Assembly: GCF_900113325.1 (NCBI RefSeq)
Contig: NZ_FOOY01000006.1
Location: 19,208-83,207 of the forward strand
Origin: Sporolactobacillus nakayamae
GTDB lineage: Bacteria > Bacillota > Bacilli > Bacillales > Sporolactobacillaceae
Reading direction: 5' to 3'
Length of the DNA: 64,000 bases
Part shown: piece after piece, positions 54,660 to 63,816 of the stretch
How positions within the stretch are numbered: the stretch's first letter is position 1
Layout: every line of letters starts with the position of its first letter
The notes under the pieces: generated by a model
What the model was told of the DNA's origin: nothing
What the model saw: only the letters and a program-made list of their open reading frames with translations
Database searches by the model: none
Position numbers and translations under genes: made by a program

Positions 54660-54703
54660 TGAAAAGAGCGGAGACCGTTTCAATGCGGTTTCCGTTCTTT
54701 TCT
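54660..54703. terminator. Bidirectional terminator after the 65-residue gene
   Basis: GAAAAGAGCGGA and TCCGTTCTTTTC-type arms with a second inner pair ACCG/CGGT; it serves the small gene and the UPF0210 gene. Confidence 0.75.
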
Positions 54704-54708
54704 GCATA

Positions 54709-56064
54709 TTAATTTTTAAATGAGTGAATCGGAGCCGGAATCCGACCGCCTCTATTAATAAAATCGGCGGAGGAGTTGTGATTAAAATCCATGACCGGAG
54801 CGTAGCCAAGCAAACCGCCGAATTCGACCGTATCTCCGACAGATTTACCGGGAGCGGGAATCACGCGGACCGCTGTCGTCTTATTATTAATGACACCAAT
54901 TGCCGCTTCATCAGCGATCATCGCGGAAATGGTTTCTGCAGGTGTATCTCCGGGAATCGCAATCATGTCGAGACCTACGGAGCAAACCGCGGTCATCGCC
55001 TCTAATTTTTCCAGATTCAACGCGCCCTTTTCAACCGCGTGGATCATTCCAGCGTCTTCGGATACCGGAATGAACGCCCCACTCAAACCGCCGACATGGC
55101 TGCAGGCCATAACGCCGCCCTTCTTGACAGCGTCATTGAGCATCGCCAATGCGGCGGTTGTACCATGCGTACCCACAGATTCGAGCCCTATCTCTTCAAG
55201 AATATGGGCGACAGAATCACCGATCGCCGGTGTCGGCGCTAGGGACAAGTCAACGATACCGAAAGGAACACCGAGCCGAGTTGATGCCTCGTGACCAACG
55301 AGTTGGCCCATACGCGTAATTTTAAAGGCAATCTTTTTAATTGTGTCCGATACAACATCGAACGGTTCGCCTTTTACCTTTTCAAGCGCTCTCTTCACAA
55401 CACCCGGACCGCTCACACCAACATTAAGGACGCAGTCTTCTTCGCCGACACCGTGAAAAGCGCCAGCCATGAAGGGGTTATCCTCAACGGCATTCGCAAA
55501 GATGACTAATTTGGCGCAGCCTAAACCTTGCCTATCTGCGGTTCGTTCTGCCGTTTCTTTAACAATACCGCCCAGTTGCTTAACTGCATCCATATTAATG
55601 CCGGAACGTGTGGAACCGACATTGACTGATGAACAAACAAAGTCGGTTGTCGCAAGTGCTTCCGGTATCGAACGGATCAGCTTGTGGTCAGCAGCCGTAT
55701 ACCCTTTTTGGACCAGCGCGCTGAACCCTCCAACGAAATTAACTCCGGTTGTTTTCGCAGCCTTGTCCAAGGTTTGCGCAAAGGCAACATAGCTTTCATC
55801 CTGCGACGCTCCTGCCACAAGCGCGATTGGTGTAACGGAAATTCGTTTATTAATAATTGGAATACCAAATTCATCTGAGATAGCTTCCCCGGTTTTCACC
55901 AGGTTTTCAGCTAGGCGTGTGATTTTATCGTAGATCTTCGCACGCGCCTTCTCTCCATCGCTGTCAATACAATCCAAAAGTGAAATGCCCATTGTTATTG
56001 TTCGGATATCTAATTTTTCTTCCTCAATCATCCGAATCGTTTCTAATATTTGTGTTGTTTCCAT
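54709..56064 (-). CDS. UPF0210 (DUF711/PFL-like) family protein
   Basis: A 451-residue conserved protein of unknown function. Family blocks: [19 protein letters not shown] near residue 20, [21 protein letters not shown] near 72, NVSGPG-like region [16 protein letters not shown] near 215, and [22 protein letters not shown] near 280. A fold related to pyruvate formate-lyase-like proteins has been noted for DUF711. ATG at 56064 is preferred, after GGAGGAAAAAG. It is always paired with the ACT-domain UPF0237 gene, present here upstream. Confidence 0.85.
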   Translation of the reverse strand: METTQILETIRMIEEEKLDIRTITMGISLLDCIDSDGEKARAKIYDKITRLAENLVKTGEAISDEFGIPIINKRISVTPIALVAGASQDESYVAFAQTLDKAAKTTGVNFVGGFSALVQKGYTAADHKLIRSIPEALATTDFVCSSVNVGSTRSGINMDAVKQLGGIVKETAERTADRQGLGCAKLVIFANAVEDNPFMAGAFHGVGEEDCVLNVGVSGPGVVKRALEKVKGEPFDVVSDTIKKIAFKITRMGQLVGHEASTRLGVPFGIVDLSLAPTPAIGDSVAHILEEIGLESVGTHGTTAALAMLNDAVKKGGVMACSHVGGLSGAFIPVSEDAGMIHAVEKGALNLEKLEAMTAVCSVGLDMIAIPGDTPAETISAMIADEAAIGVINNKTTAVRVIPAPGKSVGDTVEFGGLLGYAPVMDFNHNSSADFINRGGRIPAPIHSFKN

Positions 56065-56086
56065 GTTTTTTTCTTTTTCCTCCAAC

Positions 56087-56356
56087 TTATAAGCTATGCA
56101 TGGATGTAAAGATTTCTTCACGCTGAATTTTAATCTGAACACCAAGATCTGTGCCTTTATCAGCTAGAGACTTTTTAATTTCTCCAAAACTGTCTGAAAC
56201 AGCCGATAAGTCAAGAATCATCATCATGGTGAAATAACCGTTCATGATGGTTTGGGAAACATCAAGAATATTTACGTCAAGCTCAGCCAGCTTGCTGCTG
56301 ACACCTGCAATAATACCGACATTATCCTTGCCAATTACTGTTAAAATCGCCTTCAC
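56087..56356 (-). CDS. ACT-domain protein UPF0237
   Basis: An 89-residue single ACT domain: [41 protein letters not shown], typical of UPF0237 regulators that may bind amino acids. GTG at 56356 fits the family N terminus and lies eight bases after AGGGAG; a GTG nine bases upstream is too close. It precedes UPF0210 in a conserved two-gene operon and may act as its sensory partner. Confidence 0.9.
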   Translation of the reverse strand: MKAILTVIGKDNVGIIAGVSSKLAELDVNILDVSQTIMNGYFTMMMILDLSAVSDSFGEIKKSLADKGTDLGVQIKIQREEIFTSMHSL

Positions 56357-56502
56357 TTGTTCCACTCCCTGTTTGTCATTTACCTAAATTCATGTTTTTT
56401 GTTCGTTAGTCAAAATCGAGTACTGTCCCAATTACTTTTTCAGGGCAGCTCCTTATTGCCATTATCTCAAGAAATTTTTATGATGCAAGCGAATCTGAAA
56501 CA

Positions 56503-56531
56503 TTGACAAAAAGAAGCCATTCTTATAAGAT
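56503..56531 (+). promoter_or_regulatory. Promoter of tRNA-Gly
   Basis: TTGACA (56503-56508), a 17-base spacer and TAAGAT (56526-56531), 24 bases before the mature tRNA. Confidence 0.8.
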
Positions 56532-56554
56532 GAATTATGGTTTTAAAGGCTTTC

Positions 56555-56625
56555 GCGGGTGTAGTTTAATGGTAAAATTAGAGCTTCCCAAGCTCTCGTC
56601 GTGGGTTCGATTCCCATCACCCGCT
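56555..56625 (+). tRNA. tRNA-Gly (anticodon CCC)
   Basis: A 71-base cloverleaf: acceptor arms GCGGGTG and CACCCGC, D loop GTTTAATGGTA, anticodon stem AGAGC/GCTCT with loop TTCCCAA (anticodon CCC, codon GGG), and T arm GTGGG-TTCGATT-CCCAT. The discriminator is T. CCA is not encoded. It is a single tRNA gene with its own promoter and terminator. Confidence 0.96.
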
Positions 56626-56646
56626 TTACAAGCAAAAAATTTTCAG

Positions 56647-56668
56647 GAGCGGATTTCCGCTCTTTTTT
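56647..56668 (+). terminator. Terminator of tRNA-Gly
   Basis: GAGCGG-ATTT-CCGCTC followed by six T. Confidence 0.88.
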
Positions 56669-56708
56669 CGTTGCGTAAGACTTTAACCAGCTGCAAAAAA
56701 TCGGCCAA

Positions 56709-57305
56709 TTAGATGCTGGTCACTTTACCGAATCTGCTCAAATGCTCAATTCGATTGTAATCAATAATCTTCCACGAATCGCCAGCTGTCGCAATATGAC
56801 TGATGCATGTGTTGAAAAGCTTGGTCTTTCCCGTTCCAATTTCCCCATTTGACAGGATTGCCAGAATAACATTAATTAGACCTCCATGCGCGACGAGCAG
56901 GATCGTCTGATTGGGAAAGCACGCTCTCATCGTTGAAAGGCCGTGAACAACACGCTTTTTGACAAAGTCAATGGGCTCCATATCCGGAATGTTTCCATCC
57001 GGGAACTGTTCATCACGCTCCGGGATTGTCATGCCGGACGCCTTACCGTACGCTTTTTCAATGAAGTCTGCGTTTTCTATTAAAGGCAAATTTCCAATAT
57101 AATTGTTCACGATCTCCGCTGTCTGCTTTGCGCGAAGCAGTGGACTGGTCACAACAGCGGAAAACTTCGAGGATTCCAGAAATTCTCCAACCATTTCAGC
57201 TTGTTGTCTTCCCCGCTCATTCAGCGGTATATCTTCGCGTCCCTGCAGTTTCCCGATCGCATTCCAATCGGTCTCTCCATGCCTGACTAGGCAAATTGTC
57301 GTCAT
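56709..57305 (-). CDS. Histidine phosphatase (phosphoglycerate-mutase family)
   Basis: A 198-residue member with the catalytic RHG motif TICLVRHGETDWNAIGKLQGRED (residues 3-25), RAKQTAEIV near 58, and second His VAHGGLINVIL near 146. Related proteins include YhfR/PhoE and cobalamin phosphatases; the substrate is unknown. ATG at 57305 follows GGAGG by seven bases. No neighbouring partner explains the role. Confidence 0.87.
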   Translation of the reverse strand: MTTICLVRHGETDWNAIGKLQGREDIPLNERGRQQAEMVGEFLESSKFSAVVTSPLLRAKQTAEIVNNYIGNLPLIENADFIEKAYGKASGMTIPERDEQFPDGNIPDMEPIDFVKKRVVHGLSTMRACFPNQTILLVAHGGLINVILAILSNGEIGTGKTKLFNTCISHIATAGDSWKIIDYNRIEHLSRFGKVTSI

Positions 57306-57469
57306 GATCAATCCTCCAACTGTTCTTTCTGATAAAGCCCGCTTATCACAGGCTCCAAATAATCTTATCTCCTATTATATCGGAAAATTATTTCTTATGT
57401 AGTGCCAAGTTTTCCAATTCATTATCCTGAACGACAATTCTTATCACCAATCAAGGCGTGAGCAGTGTG

Positions 57470-57545
57470 AAAAAGAACCGTCACCAATTAATCGGAAACA
57501 GTTCTTTTCTTAGACCACGCGAGCAATGCGTGGATAAGTATATAA
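57470..57545 (-). terminator. Terminator region of the nup operon
   Basis: On the minus strand a stem CCACGC/GCGTGG is followed by a second stem with arms AAAAGAAC and GTTCTTTTT (57507-57472), ending in a U-rich run. Two stem-loops in tandem after nupQ. Confidence 0.65.
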
Positions 57546-57558
57546 AAAAATTTTTTCT

Positions 57559-58524
57559 TTACCTTTGCCCTTTTATATACGGAACACCATCCGCTTTTGG
57601 AGCTTCTGCACGACCGACAAATCCGGTGAGTACAATCAATGTCAGTACGTATGGCGCAGTCAGCATAATGACCGAAGGCAAACGATCCAAATACGGAATC
57701 TGCTGACTCGTAATACTGAGTGCTTGGGCGAACCCGAAAAACAATGATGCACCCATGGCGCCAATTGGATGCCATTTACCAAAGACAAGTGCGGCAAGCG
57801 CGAGAAAACCTTGTCCGGCGATCGTCGTCACACTGTAGTTGGATGTAATTGTTACCAAATATACGGCACCGCCGATTCCTCCGAACACACCGCTCAGAGC
57901 GACACCTATGTAGCGCATCCTGCTGACATTAATGCCAAGCGTGTCTGCAGCAGCCGGGTGTTCACCTACCGAACGAAGGCGTAATCCGAATGGCGTTTTG
58001 AAAATAATAAACCAGACAAACACAGAGACAAGAATGGCAAGGTATGATGTATACGTCACTTGTTGAAAAAAGATTGGTCCTATAAAGGGAATCTTGCTTA
58101 ATCCAGGAATGCTGATTTTATCAATATTATGCGAAATATAAGGGGTCTGCCCTTTTCCATCAAAAATCATTTTCACGAGAAAAATGGTTAACCCTGCTGC
58201 AAGAAAATTTAACGCCACGCCGCTGACTGTTTGATCTGCGCGGAAAGAAATCGAGACCACTGCGTGAATCAACGAGAAAATCCCCCCTGCAACAGCCGCA
58301 ATTAAAATGGCAATCCAGGGAGATGCGTCACCAAGTCCCGCGCGCTCCAACCCTAGGGTAGAAATAGCCGCCGTAAAGGCACCGACTGCCATCAATCCTT
58401 CCAGTCCGATGTTGACAACTCCCGAACGTTCAGAGAAAACACCGCCCAATGATGTAAAAATCAACGGGGCAGCGGTAAGCAGTGTCGAAGGAATAATAAT
58501 CGTCAATACTTCAAAAAGGCTCAT
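57559..58524 (-). CDS. nupQ: Nucleoside ABC transporter, permease (NupQ-like)
   Basis: A 321-residue BPD_transp_2-family permease with about eight helices. Blocks: LIFTSLGGVFSERSGVVNIGLEGLMAVGAF near residues 20-50, FGLRLRSVGEHPAAADTLGINV near 190 and RYIGVALSGVFGGIGGAVYL near 215. It pairs with NupP for guanosine and other nucleoside uptake. The ATG at 58524 overlaps the nupP stop (TAATG). Confidence 0.92.
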   Translation of the reverse strand: MSLFEVLTIIIPSTLLTAAPLIFTSLGGVFSERSGVVNIGLEGLMAVGAFTAAISTLGLERAGLGDASPWIAILIAAVAGGIFSLIHAVVSISFRADQTVSGVALNFLAAGLTIFLVKMIFDGKGQTPYISHNIDKISIPGLSKIPFIGPIFFQQVTYTSYLAILVSVFVWFIIFKTPFGLRLRSVGEHPAAADTLGINVSRMRYIGVALSGVFGGIGGAVYLVTITSNYSVTTIAGQGFLALAALVFGKWHPIGAMGASLFFGFAQALSITSQQIPYLDRLPSVIMLTAPYVLTLIVLTGFVGRAEAPKADGVPYIKGQR

Positions 58525-59588
58525 TATTTGTGCCCCTTTCTCGATAGGCGGCCGAGCGCCCACTTAATCACATACCCGGAGCCGACAAAGAAAATAATCA
58601 GAGCAATGATGATCTGAATTAATTCAACCGGGACTCCGGCTACCGATTGCATCGTCAAGCCGCCGGTTTGCAATCCGGCGAACAGCGCACCGGAAAGCAA
58701 TACGCCAACCGGTGTGTTTAAGCCGAGCAAGGCAACAGCAATACCATTGAAACCAATCCCGGTAAATGCAGAATTAATCGTCATATACTGATAAGTGCCC
58801 AGTCCTTCCATCGCACCACCTAGGCCAGCAAAGACACCGGAAATTGTCAGCGACAGAATAATATTCCGACTAACATTCATTCCTGCATACTTCGACGCGT
58901 CAGGGCTGAAGCCGACAGCACGGAGCTCATAGCCCTTTGGCGTTTTCCATAAAATGAACCACATCGCCAGCACTGCGATAATCGCTACAATAAAGCCCCA
59001 GTGAAGCCGAGAACCCTGAGTCAAGTTGGCAAGAAACGGGGAAGCCAGTGATGCTGCGTGTGGTATTGTCGGTGTGCGTTCCCCTTCGGTATAAAGAAAA
59101 TTCTTTATGATATACGCCGTCGAATAGAGAGCAATATAATTCATCATAATCGTTGAAATGACTTCATGCACTTTAAATTTTGCTTTAAGAAGGCCGGGGA
59201 TATAACCCCATAATGCTCCCGCTGCCCCGCCGGCGAGAATAGAAAGCGGAAGCAGAACCACTTTTGGAAGGTGACCAAAAATGATGGCGCAAGCCACAGA
59301 GGCCAACCAGCCGGCCATCAGCTGACCTTCCACACCAATATTGAAAAGACCGGTGCGGAAGGCAAATGCAACAGCGAGTCCTGCAAGTACAAGCGGGATC
59401 ATCGCCCGGATCGTTTCACCACCATAATAGGGCTGAAGGAAAATGGATTCCACAATGGATTGATAAGCCAGCAACGGATTGTAACCAATGATGAGCATGA
59501 TGATCGCCCCGCAAAGCAGGCCAAGTACTACGGAAACAACAGGGATCAACAGATTGATCCAATCAACTTTTTTCAAAAGTCTGTTCAC
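58524..59588 (-). CDS. nupP: Nucleoside ABC transporter, permease (NupP-like)
   Basis: A 354-residue permease of the same family, with about nine helices. FRTGLFNIGVEGQLMAGWLA near residue 77 and GYELRAVGFSPDASKYAGMNV near 225 are diagnostic. It overlaps nupO by four bases. It forms a heterodimer with the NupQ-like protein. Confidence 0.92.
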   Translation of the reverse strand: MNRLLKKVDWINLLIPVVSVVLGLLCGAIIMLIIGYNPLLAYQSIVESIFLQPYYGGETIRAMIPLVLAGLAVAFAFRTGLFNIGVEGQLMAGWLASVACAIIFGHLPKVVLLPLSILAGGAAGALWGYIPGLLKAKFKVHEVISTIMMNYIALYSTAYIIKNFLYTEGERTPTIPHAASLASPFLANLTQGSRLHWGFIVAIIAVLAMWFILWKTPKGYELRAVGFSPDASKYAGMNVSRNIILSLTISGVFAGLGGAMEGLGTYQYMTINSAFTGIGFNGIAVALLGLNTPVGVLLSGALFAGLQTGGLTMQSVAGVPVELIQIIIALIIFFVGSGYVIKWALGRLSRKGHK

Positions 59589-61108
59589 GACTCTGCGCCT
59601 CCTTTCTTACGACCGGCCATAAGCAAGCCAAGTTCATTCTCATCCGTTTCTTTCGGATTCACGATATCAATGATGTTCCCCTCATAGATCACAGCAATTC
59701 GGTCACTTAAATGAAGAATTTCGTCCAACTCAAAAGAAACAAGCAGAACTGCTTTCCCCTTCTTCTTTTCATCGAGCAATTTGCCATGAATAAACTCGAT
59801 CGCGCCAATATCCAGTCCTCGTGTCGGCTGTGCCGCAATCAAGAGTTGCGGACTTCGATCCACTTCACGAGCGACAATAACCTTTTGCTGATTGCCTCCC
59901 GAAAGTGAGCGTGCAAGCGTTTTTTCACTTGGAGTGCGGATATCAAACTCTTGGATCAGTTGTTCCGCCTTTTTGGTAATCACTTTGTTCTTTAAAACGC
60001 CGGATTCGGCATAAGGCTTTTTATAGTAGGTTTGGAGTACCATGTTCTCGCCAATCGTGAAATCCAACACCAAGCCATGTTTCTGCCGGTCTTCCGGTAT
60101 ATAGCCCAAGCCTGCCTCTACAATTTTTCTTGTTTTTTGATTCGTAATATCTTGACCGTTGAGTTTGATCGTTCCCTCTTTAACTTTGCGCAGACCGGCG
60201 ATTGCTTCAATCAGCTCCGTTTGCCCGTTTCCGTCCACACCCGCGATGCCAAGAATCTCTCCACCATGTACGGACAGGTGTAAATCCTTGATCACATTAA
60301 CCTTGCGAGAATCCAGTACATTAAGATGCTCAATTTCCAATACCTTTTCCTTAGGATCGTATGGTGCGTCATTGACTTGGACATGAATTTTACGTCCAAC
60401 CATCATACTGGCTAAATCGCTTGGATTCGTCTCGGAAATCGACATCGTATCTATATTTTTCCCGCGCCTGATGACGGTGCAGCGATCACATGCCTCAAAG
60501 ATTTCTTTCAACTTATGCGTGATCAATATAATTGACTTGCCTTCCGATACCAAGCGTTTCATGATCACGATCAATTCTTTAATTTCAATCGGAGTCAGCA
60601 CAGCTGTCGGCTCATCGAAAATCAGTATATCTGAGCCTCTGTAGAGTGTCTTTAATATCTCCACACGCTGCTGCATCCCTACTGTAATATCCTCGACCTT
60701 TTGATAAGGATCAACGTCCAGCCCGTATTTTTCGGAGAGTTCCTTAACAATTTTGACTGCTTTCGCCATATCCAGCAAGCCATGCTTTTTTGGTTCTCTT
60801 CCCAAGATAATATTTTCAGCAACAGTAAACTTGTCGATCAGCATAAAATGCTGATGCACCATGCCTATGCCGAGCCGAGTTGCGTCGTTGGGGTCATTAA
60901 TGACTGCCTTTTTCCCATGAACATATAGTTCTCCCTGATCAGGCTGATAGAGACCAAAAAGGATATTCATCAACGTTGATTTTCCGGCTCCATTTTCACC
61001 GAACAACGCGTGAATTTCTCCCTCTTCTACCTGAAGGGTAATGTTGTCATTAGCCACAATACCGGGAAATTCTTTCCTAATATGTCTCATTTCAATTGCA
61101 TAGGACAT
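59585..61108 (-). CDS. nupO: Nucleoside ABC transporter, tandem ATPase (NupO-like)
   Basis: A 507-residue protein with two ABC domains. Domain 1: Walker A LFGENGAGKSTLMNIL near residue 35, Walker B DILIFDEPTAVLTP near 160. Domain 2: Walker A-like GVDGNGQTELIEAIAGL near 292 lacks the usual Lys, signature LSGGNQQKVIVAREV near 405, Walker B LLIAAQPTRGLD near 425. Domain 1's signature is also altered (ITVGMQQRVEI). This asymmetric arrangement is normal for the Bmp/Nup and sugar families. It energises NupPQ. Confidence 0.94.
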   Translation of the reverse strand: MSYAIEMRHIRKEFPGIVANDNITLQVEEGEIHALFGENGAGKSTLMNILFGLYQPDQGELYVHGKKAVINDPNDATRLGIGMVHQHFMLIDKFTVAENIILGREPKKHGLLDMAKAVKIVKELSEKYGLDVDPYQKVEDITVGMQQRVEILKTLYRGSDILIFDEPTAVLTPIEIKELIVIMKRLVSEGKSIILITHKLKEIFEACDRCTVIRRGKNIDTMSISETNPSDLASMMVGRKIHVQVNDAPYDPKEKVLEIEHLNVLDSRKVNVIKDLHLSVHGGEILGIAGVDGNGQTELIEAIAGLRKVKEGTIKLNGQDITNQKTRKIVEAGLGYIPEDRQKHGLVLDFTIGENMVLQTYYKKPYAESGVLKNKVITKKAEQLIQEFDIRTPSEKTLARSLSGGNQQKVIVAREVDRSPQLLIAAQPTRGLDIGAIEFIHGKLLDEKKKGKAVLLVSFELDEILHLSDRIAVIYEGNIIDIVNPKETDENELGLLMAGRKKGGAES

Positions 61109-61189
61109 GCCTTCAGTCTCCCATCTCTGAATATGTAAAAAAGTTTGTCCTTATCACTATGTCAAAACTTGTTTTTTGCTTAATTATAA

Positions 61190-61225
61190 TAGATGGATGA
61201 GACAGAATTCCGCCTCATCCATCAG
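61190..61225 (-). promoter_or_regulatory. Intercistronic hairpin between nupN and nupO
   Basis: On the minus strand TGGATGAG and CTCATCCA form a stem of about ten pairs without a strong U-run. Such hairpins often protect the binding-protein message and reduce downstream expression. Confidence 0.65.
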
Positions 61226-61238
61226 CAAATATTAATAA

Positions 61239-62324
61239 TCACTTCAAATTAGCAAGATATTCCTTTAATTCCTTGTCCGTTGTTGGAACAGTGATCGAAC
61301 CATCAATGATCTTACCTTTATAGTCATTTACAGCGTCCAAAGCTTTCTTCGATACGTTTTCAGTTGTTGGCGCGATACCTACACCATTTTGTTCAAGTCC
61401 GAATTCAAGTACTTTTCCGCCTGGAAATTTGCCTGCTTTTGTTTGCTTCGTTACATCATAGATTGCTTTATCCACACGTTTCACCATGGAAGTAAGTGTT
61501 ACGTTTTCCGGCAGTCCTTGATCATGCTGATCTTTATCGACACCGATGACCCATACCTTCTTGCCATTCTTGGTGCGATTCTTCGCTTCCGTAAATACAC
61601 CATTGCCCGTATTGCCGGCAGATGCATAAATAATGTCCGCGCCTTTTGTATAAATTGTTTGAGCGATTGCGCGTCCTTTATCCGGTGCATCGAAAGCACC
61701 GGCATATTGAGCATAGACTTCCGCTTTCGGATTCACAGTTTTTACACCGGCTTTAAAGCCGTTTTCGAACTTCTTGATCAGTGCTGAATTAATACCGCCG
61801 ATAAAGCCGACTTTATTTGTTTTCGTTGTCAAACCTGCAACGACACCGACCAAGAACGAGCCTTGTTGTTCTTTAAATGTAATGCTTGCCACATTTTTCA
61901 GAGGTTTATTGTTCTTATCAACAGCAACGGCATCAACAATACCGAGTTTCGCTTTCGGATTCTGTTCAGCAATCTTCTGAACGTCACTCTGCATCAGGAA
62001 TCCAATGCCATAAACCACGTTGAAGTTCTGGTGAATCATCGTATTCAAGTTCGGTGAATAATCCGAAGCTTGAGTTGACTGCAAATACTTAACGCCCGTC
62101 CCTGTTTTCAGGTCGTTGTCTTTAGCAAAATCTTTCAAACCTTCCCAAGCAGACTGGTTGAAGGATTTGTCATCAACGCCGCCTGTGTCCGTAACCATAC
62201 CGGCTTTAAACGCGCTTTTCTTTGTCGCGCTGTCACCGCTCGATTTGCCATTGCCGCATCCAGCAAGAACAGATGCCATGACAACAACGAAAGCTACGAG
62301 CACTGCTATTCTCTTTTTAAACAC
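61239..62324 (-). CDS. nupN: Nucleoside-binding lipoprotein (BMP family, NupN-like)
   Basis: A 361-residue lipoprotein: signal peptide with lipobox SVLAGCGNG (Cys23), then the BMP domain with VTDTGGVDDKSFNQSAWEGL near residue 45, YAQYAGAFDAPDKGRAIAQTIY near 208 and VWVIGVDKDQHDQGL near 260. It captures nucleosides for the NupOPQ transporter. It is the first gene of the operon and lies behind PurBox-like sites. Confidence 0.93.
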   Translation of the reverse strand: MFKKRIAVLVAFVVVMASVLAGCGNGKSSGDSATKKSAFKAGMVTDTGGVDDKSFNQSAWEGLKDFAKDNDLKTGTGVKYLQSTQASDYSPNLNTMIHQNFNVVYGIGFLMQSDVQKIAEQNPKAKLGIVDAVAVDKNNKPLKNVASITFKEQQGSFLVGVVAGLTTKTNKVGFIGGINSALIKKFENGFKAGVKTVNPKAEVYAQYAGAFDAPDKGRAIAQTIYTKGADIIYASAGNTGNGVFTEAKNRTKNGKKVWVIGVDKDQHDQGLPENVTLTSMVKRVDKAIYDVTKQTKAGKFPGGKVLEFGLEQNGVGIAPTTENVSKKALDAVNDYKGKIIDGSITVPTTDKELKEYLANLK

Positions 62325-62411
62325 TTAAAATCCCCCCGTTAAATCTTTTTAATTAAACTCACAGACTTTACTATAGCTTATCTCAGTTCAAAAGGAAACC
62401 AATAACTAGCG

Positions 62412-62460
62412 AAAAAGCGAAAATTTAGTAGAACAACGGAATAATCGTTCGGTTTTTATT
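62412..62460. promoter_or_regulatory. Inverted pair of PurBox-like sites upstream of nupN
   Basis: On the plus strand AAAAAGCGAAAATTTA (62412-62427), and on the minus strand AAAAACCGAACGATTA near 62457-62442, the latter very close to the PurR box. The CGAA cores face each other with 26 bases between (62422-62447), the spacing of the Bacillus subtilis purE pair. Site 1 is good, site 2 is weak. Purine repression of nucleoside uptake is the implied logic. Confidence 0.55.
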
Positions 62461-62629
62461 ATTTATCCCCGTCAAAATTCTTTAATTCATGCGTATTTCA
62501 CATGAATCGTTGCTCTTCACCTGCTTTCTCCTTTCCATAATAGATTATCTCTCAACTATTTTAGTTCTTATGCAAAAAAAATGGTGGTTACTGTCATATT
62601 ATCTGACAGAGGTCATGCCATTCATATGA

Positions 62630-62659
62630 TTACAGTACACAGGATACTTTTGTTATAAT
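62630..62659 (+). promoter_or_regulatory. Promoter of the Lin0512-family gene
   Basis: TTACAG (62630-62635), an 18-base spacer and TATAAT (62654-62659). Confidence 0.6.
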
Positions 62660-62692
62660 GAAGCCAAAAGGGTTCTGAGGAGGTTTCTATTT

Positions 62693-63052
62693 ATGGATCG
62701 GCTTCTATTTATTGAAACAGGATTTGGTATTGACGTTCATGGTCAAGATGTGACAACCGCTGCTGTCCGTGCCGTTCGCGATGCGATTCACCGCAATTCT
62801 ATGCCAGGCATCACTCACTTTCTGCCGGAAAATGATCTGAATAACATGAAAGTGACCATTCGCCTCGCCGTTCCTATGGATAAAGAATCCCTGGACTTTG
62901 AAAAAGTGAAAGCCGAGATTCCCTATGGCACGGTTCACATTGTAGTTATGGACGGAGGTATGGCTGCTCCAAGCGGAATCGTACTTAAAGAAAAAAATGA
63001 TAAAAACGATTTAATGTACATTGTTAACGCTTCGGTAGAAGTGGGCTGCTAA
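62693..63052 (+). CDS. Lin0512-family conserved protein
   Basis: A 119-residue protein of the Lin0512 family, unknown function. Seen: LFIETGFGIDVHGQDVTTAAVRAV at the N terminus, the middle VTIRLAVPMDKESLD and VHIVVMDGGMAAPSGIVL. The small, compact, conserved alpha-beta fold is often found as a multimeric ring in bacteria. ATG at 62693 follows GAGGAGG. Monocistronic, between nup and mazG-like genes. Confidence 0.85.
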   Translation: MDRLLFIETGFGIDVHGQDVTTAAVRAVRDAIHRNSMPGITHFLPENDLNNMKVTIRLAVPMDKESLDFEKVKAEIPYGTVHIVVMDGGMAAPSGIVLKEKNDKNDLMYIVNASVEVGC

Positions 63053-63113
63053 AGAGGAAAAGAGGCCGGTAAGCGCATCTATATCTTGCTTCCATTGGCC
63101 TCTTTTCTCTTCT
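63051..63113. terminator. Bidirectional terminator
   Basis: Arms AAGAGGAAAAGAGGCC and GGCCTCTTTTCTCTT enclose a 29-base loop. It serves the Lin0512 gene and the MazG-like gene. Confidence 0.8.
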
Positions 63114-63430
63114 TATTCCTTGTATCGATCATAGAGCTTTTCGCGATGCGCGTTAACCACATCATCCAAACTTAACTGATACAGATCGGCGAGAATCGCT
63201 AAATTTGAGAGCACATCGCCAATTTCTTCAGATAGATTCTGCTTGATCTCAGCCTTTGTTTCGGCAGACTCACCCGGATGATCACGCCCTATCTCATAGG
63301 CGCGAACCGCGCGCGACACCTCTCCTATCTCTTCCATTAAAAAACCAACACGTATATATGGAGGAAGATCCTTCCAACCACGCTTTTCATAAAATCTTTT
63401 CTCCCATTCCTGTACTTCTTTCAGATTCAT
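63113..63430 (-). CDS. MazG-like nucleotide pyrophosphohydrolase
   Basis: A 105-residue all-alpha NTP pyrophosphatase. The metal-binding ExxE...ExxD pattern is visible: GFLMEEIGEVSRAVRAYE near residue 30 and QNLSEEIGDVLSNLAILADLY near 65. These single-domain proteins hydrolyse non-canonical or excess NTPs (house-cleaning). ATG follows GGAGG. Confidence 0.88.
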   Translation of the reverse strand: MNLKEVQEWEKRFYEKRGWKDLPPYIRVGFLMEEIGEVSRAVRAYEIGRDHPGESAETKAEIKQNLSEEIGDVLSNLAILADLYQLSLDDVVNAHREKLYDRYKE

Positions 63431-63695
63431 GTATTATTCCTCCATTTGCTCCTTTTGCGACTAATCTTCCGGTACTTTTCATGAGTTGATTATAGCACGT
63501 GCGTTCGCTATCACGCAGGATTAACGGTGAAAAATCGGACATAATTTTACGGAAATGACAGGGCTAGACTAAGGTGCAACTAAACAGTAATTGATCCGTT
63601 TCCAAACGTTTTCGGATAAGGCCGAGCAGCAGGGATAAATTAAGATAAAATGATTGACCCCAATGATTTTCTGAACAATTAGAAAGAACGTTTTC

Positions 63696-63717
63696 TACAA
63701 GTGTATTTACACTTGTA
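63696..63717. promoter_or_regulatory. Perfect 22-bp palindromic operator
   Basis: Arms TACAAGTGTA and TACACTTGTA separated by TT, overlapping the -35 box of the MFS promoter. A strong candidate repressor site; the NiaR-type niacin regulon is one possibility if the transporter is NiaP-like, but the match to that consensus is not established. Confidence 0.75.
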
Positions 63718-63734
63718 AAGTTTGTCATTATAAT
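63706..63734 (+). promoter_or_regulatory. Promoter of the MFS transporter gene
   Basis: TTTACA (63706-63711), a 17-base spacer and TATAAT (63729-63734). Confidence 0.8.
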
Positions 63735-63816
63735 GGGGACAGATTTGAATAATAAAAGATGAACACGCTCTGTTTCATAAACACTAAGAGCTGCACTCAT
63801 TTAATAGGAGGATATT

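Noticed and set aside
57400-57420. Possible repeat tail GCCAAGTTTTCC near 57403
   Set aside because: Isolated short match without the stem or upstream motif.
63571-63590. Further copy of the structured repeat (GTGCAACTAA)
   Set aside because: Only a ten-base match, with neither the 17-mer nor the hairpin tail.
63564-63800. Minus-strand 78-residue ORF before the MFS gene
   Set aside because: It runs over the promoter and operator of the MFS gene and has no ribosome site.
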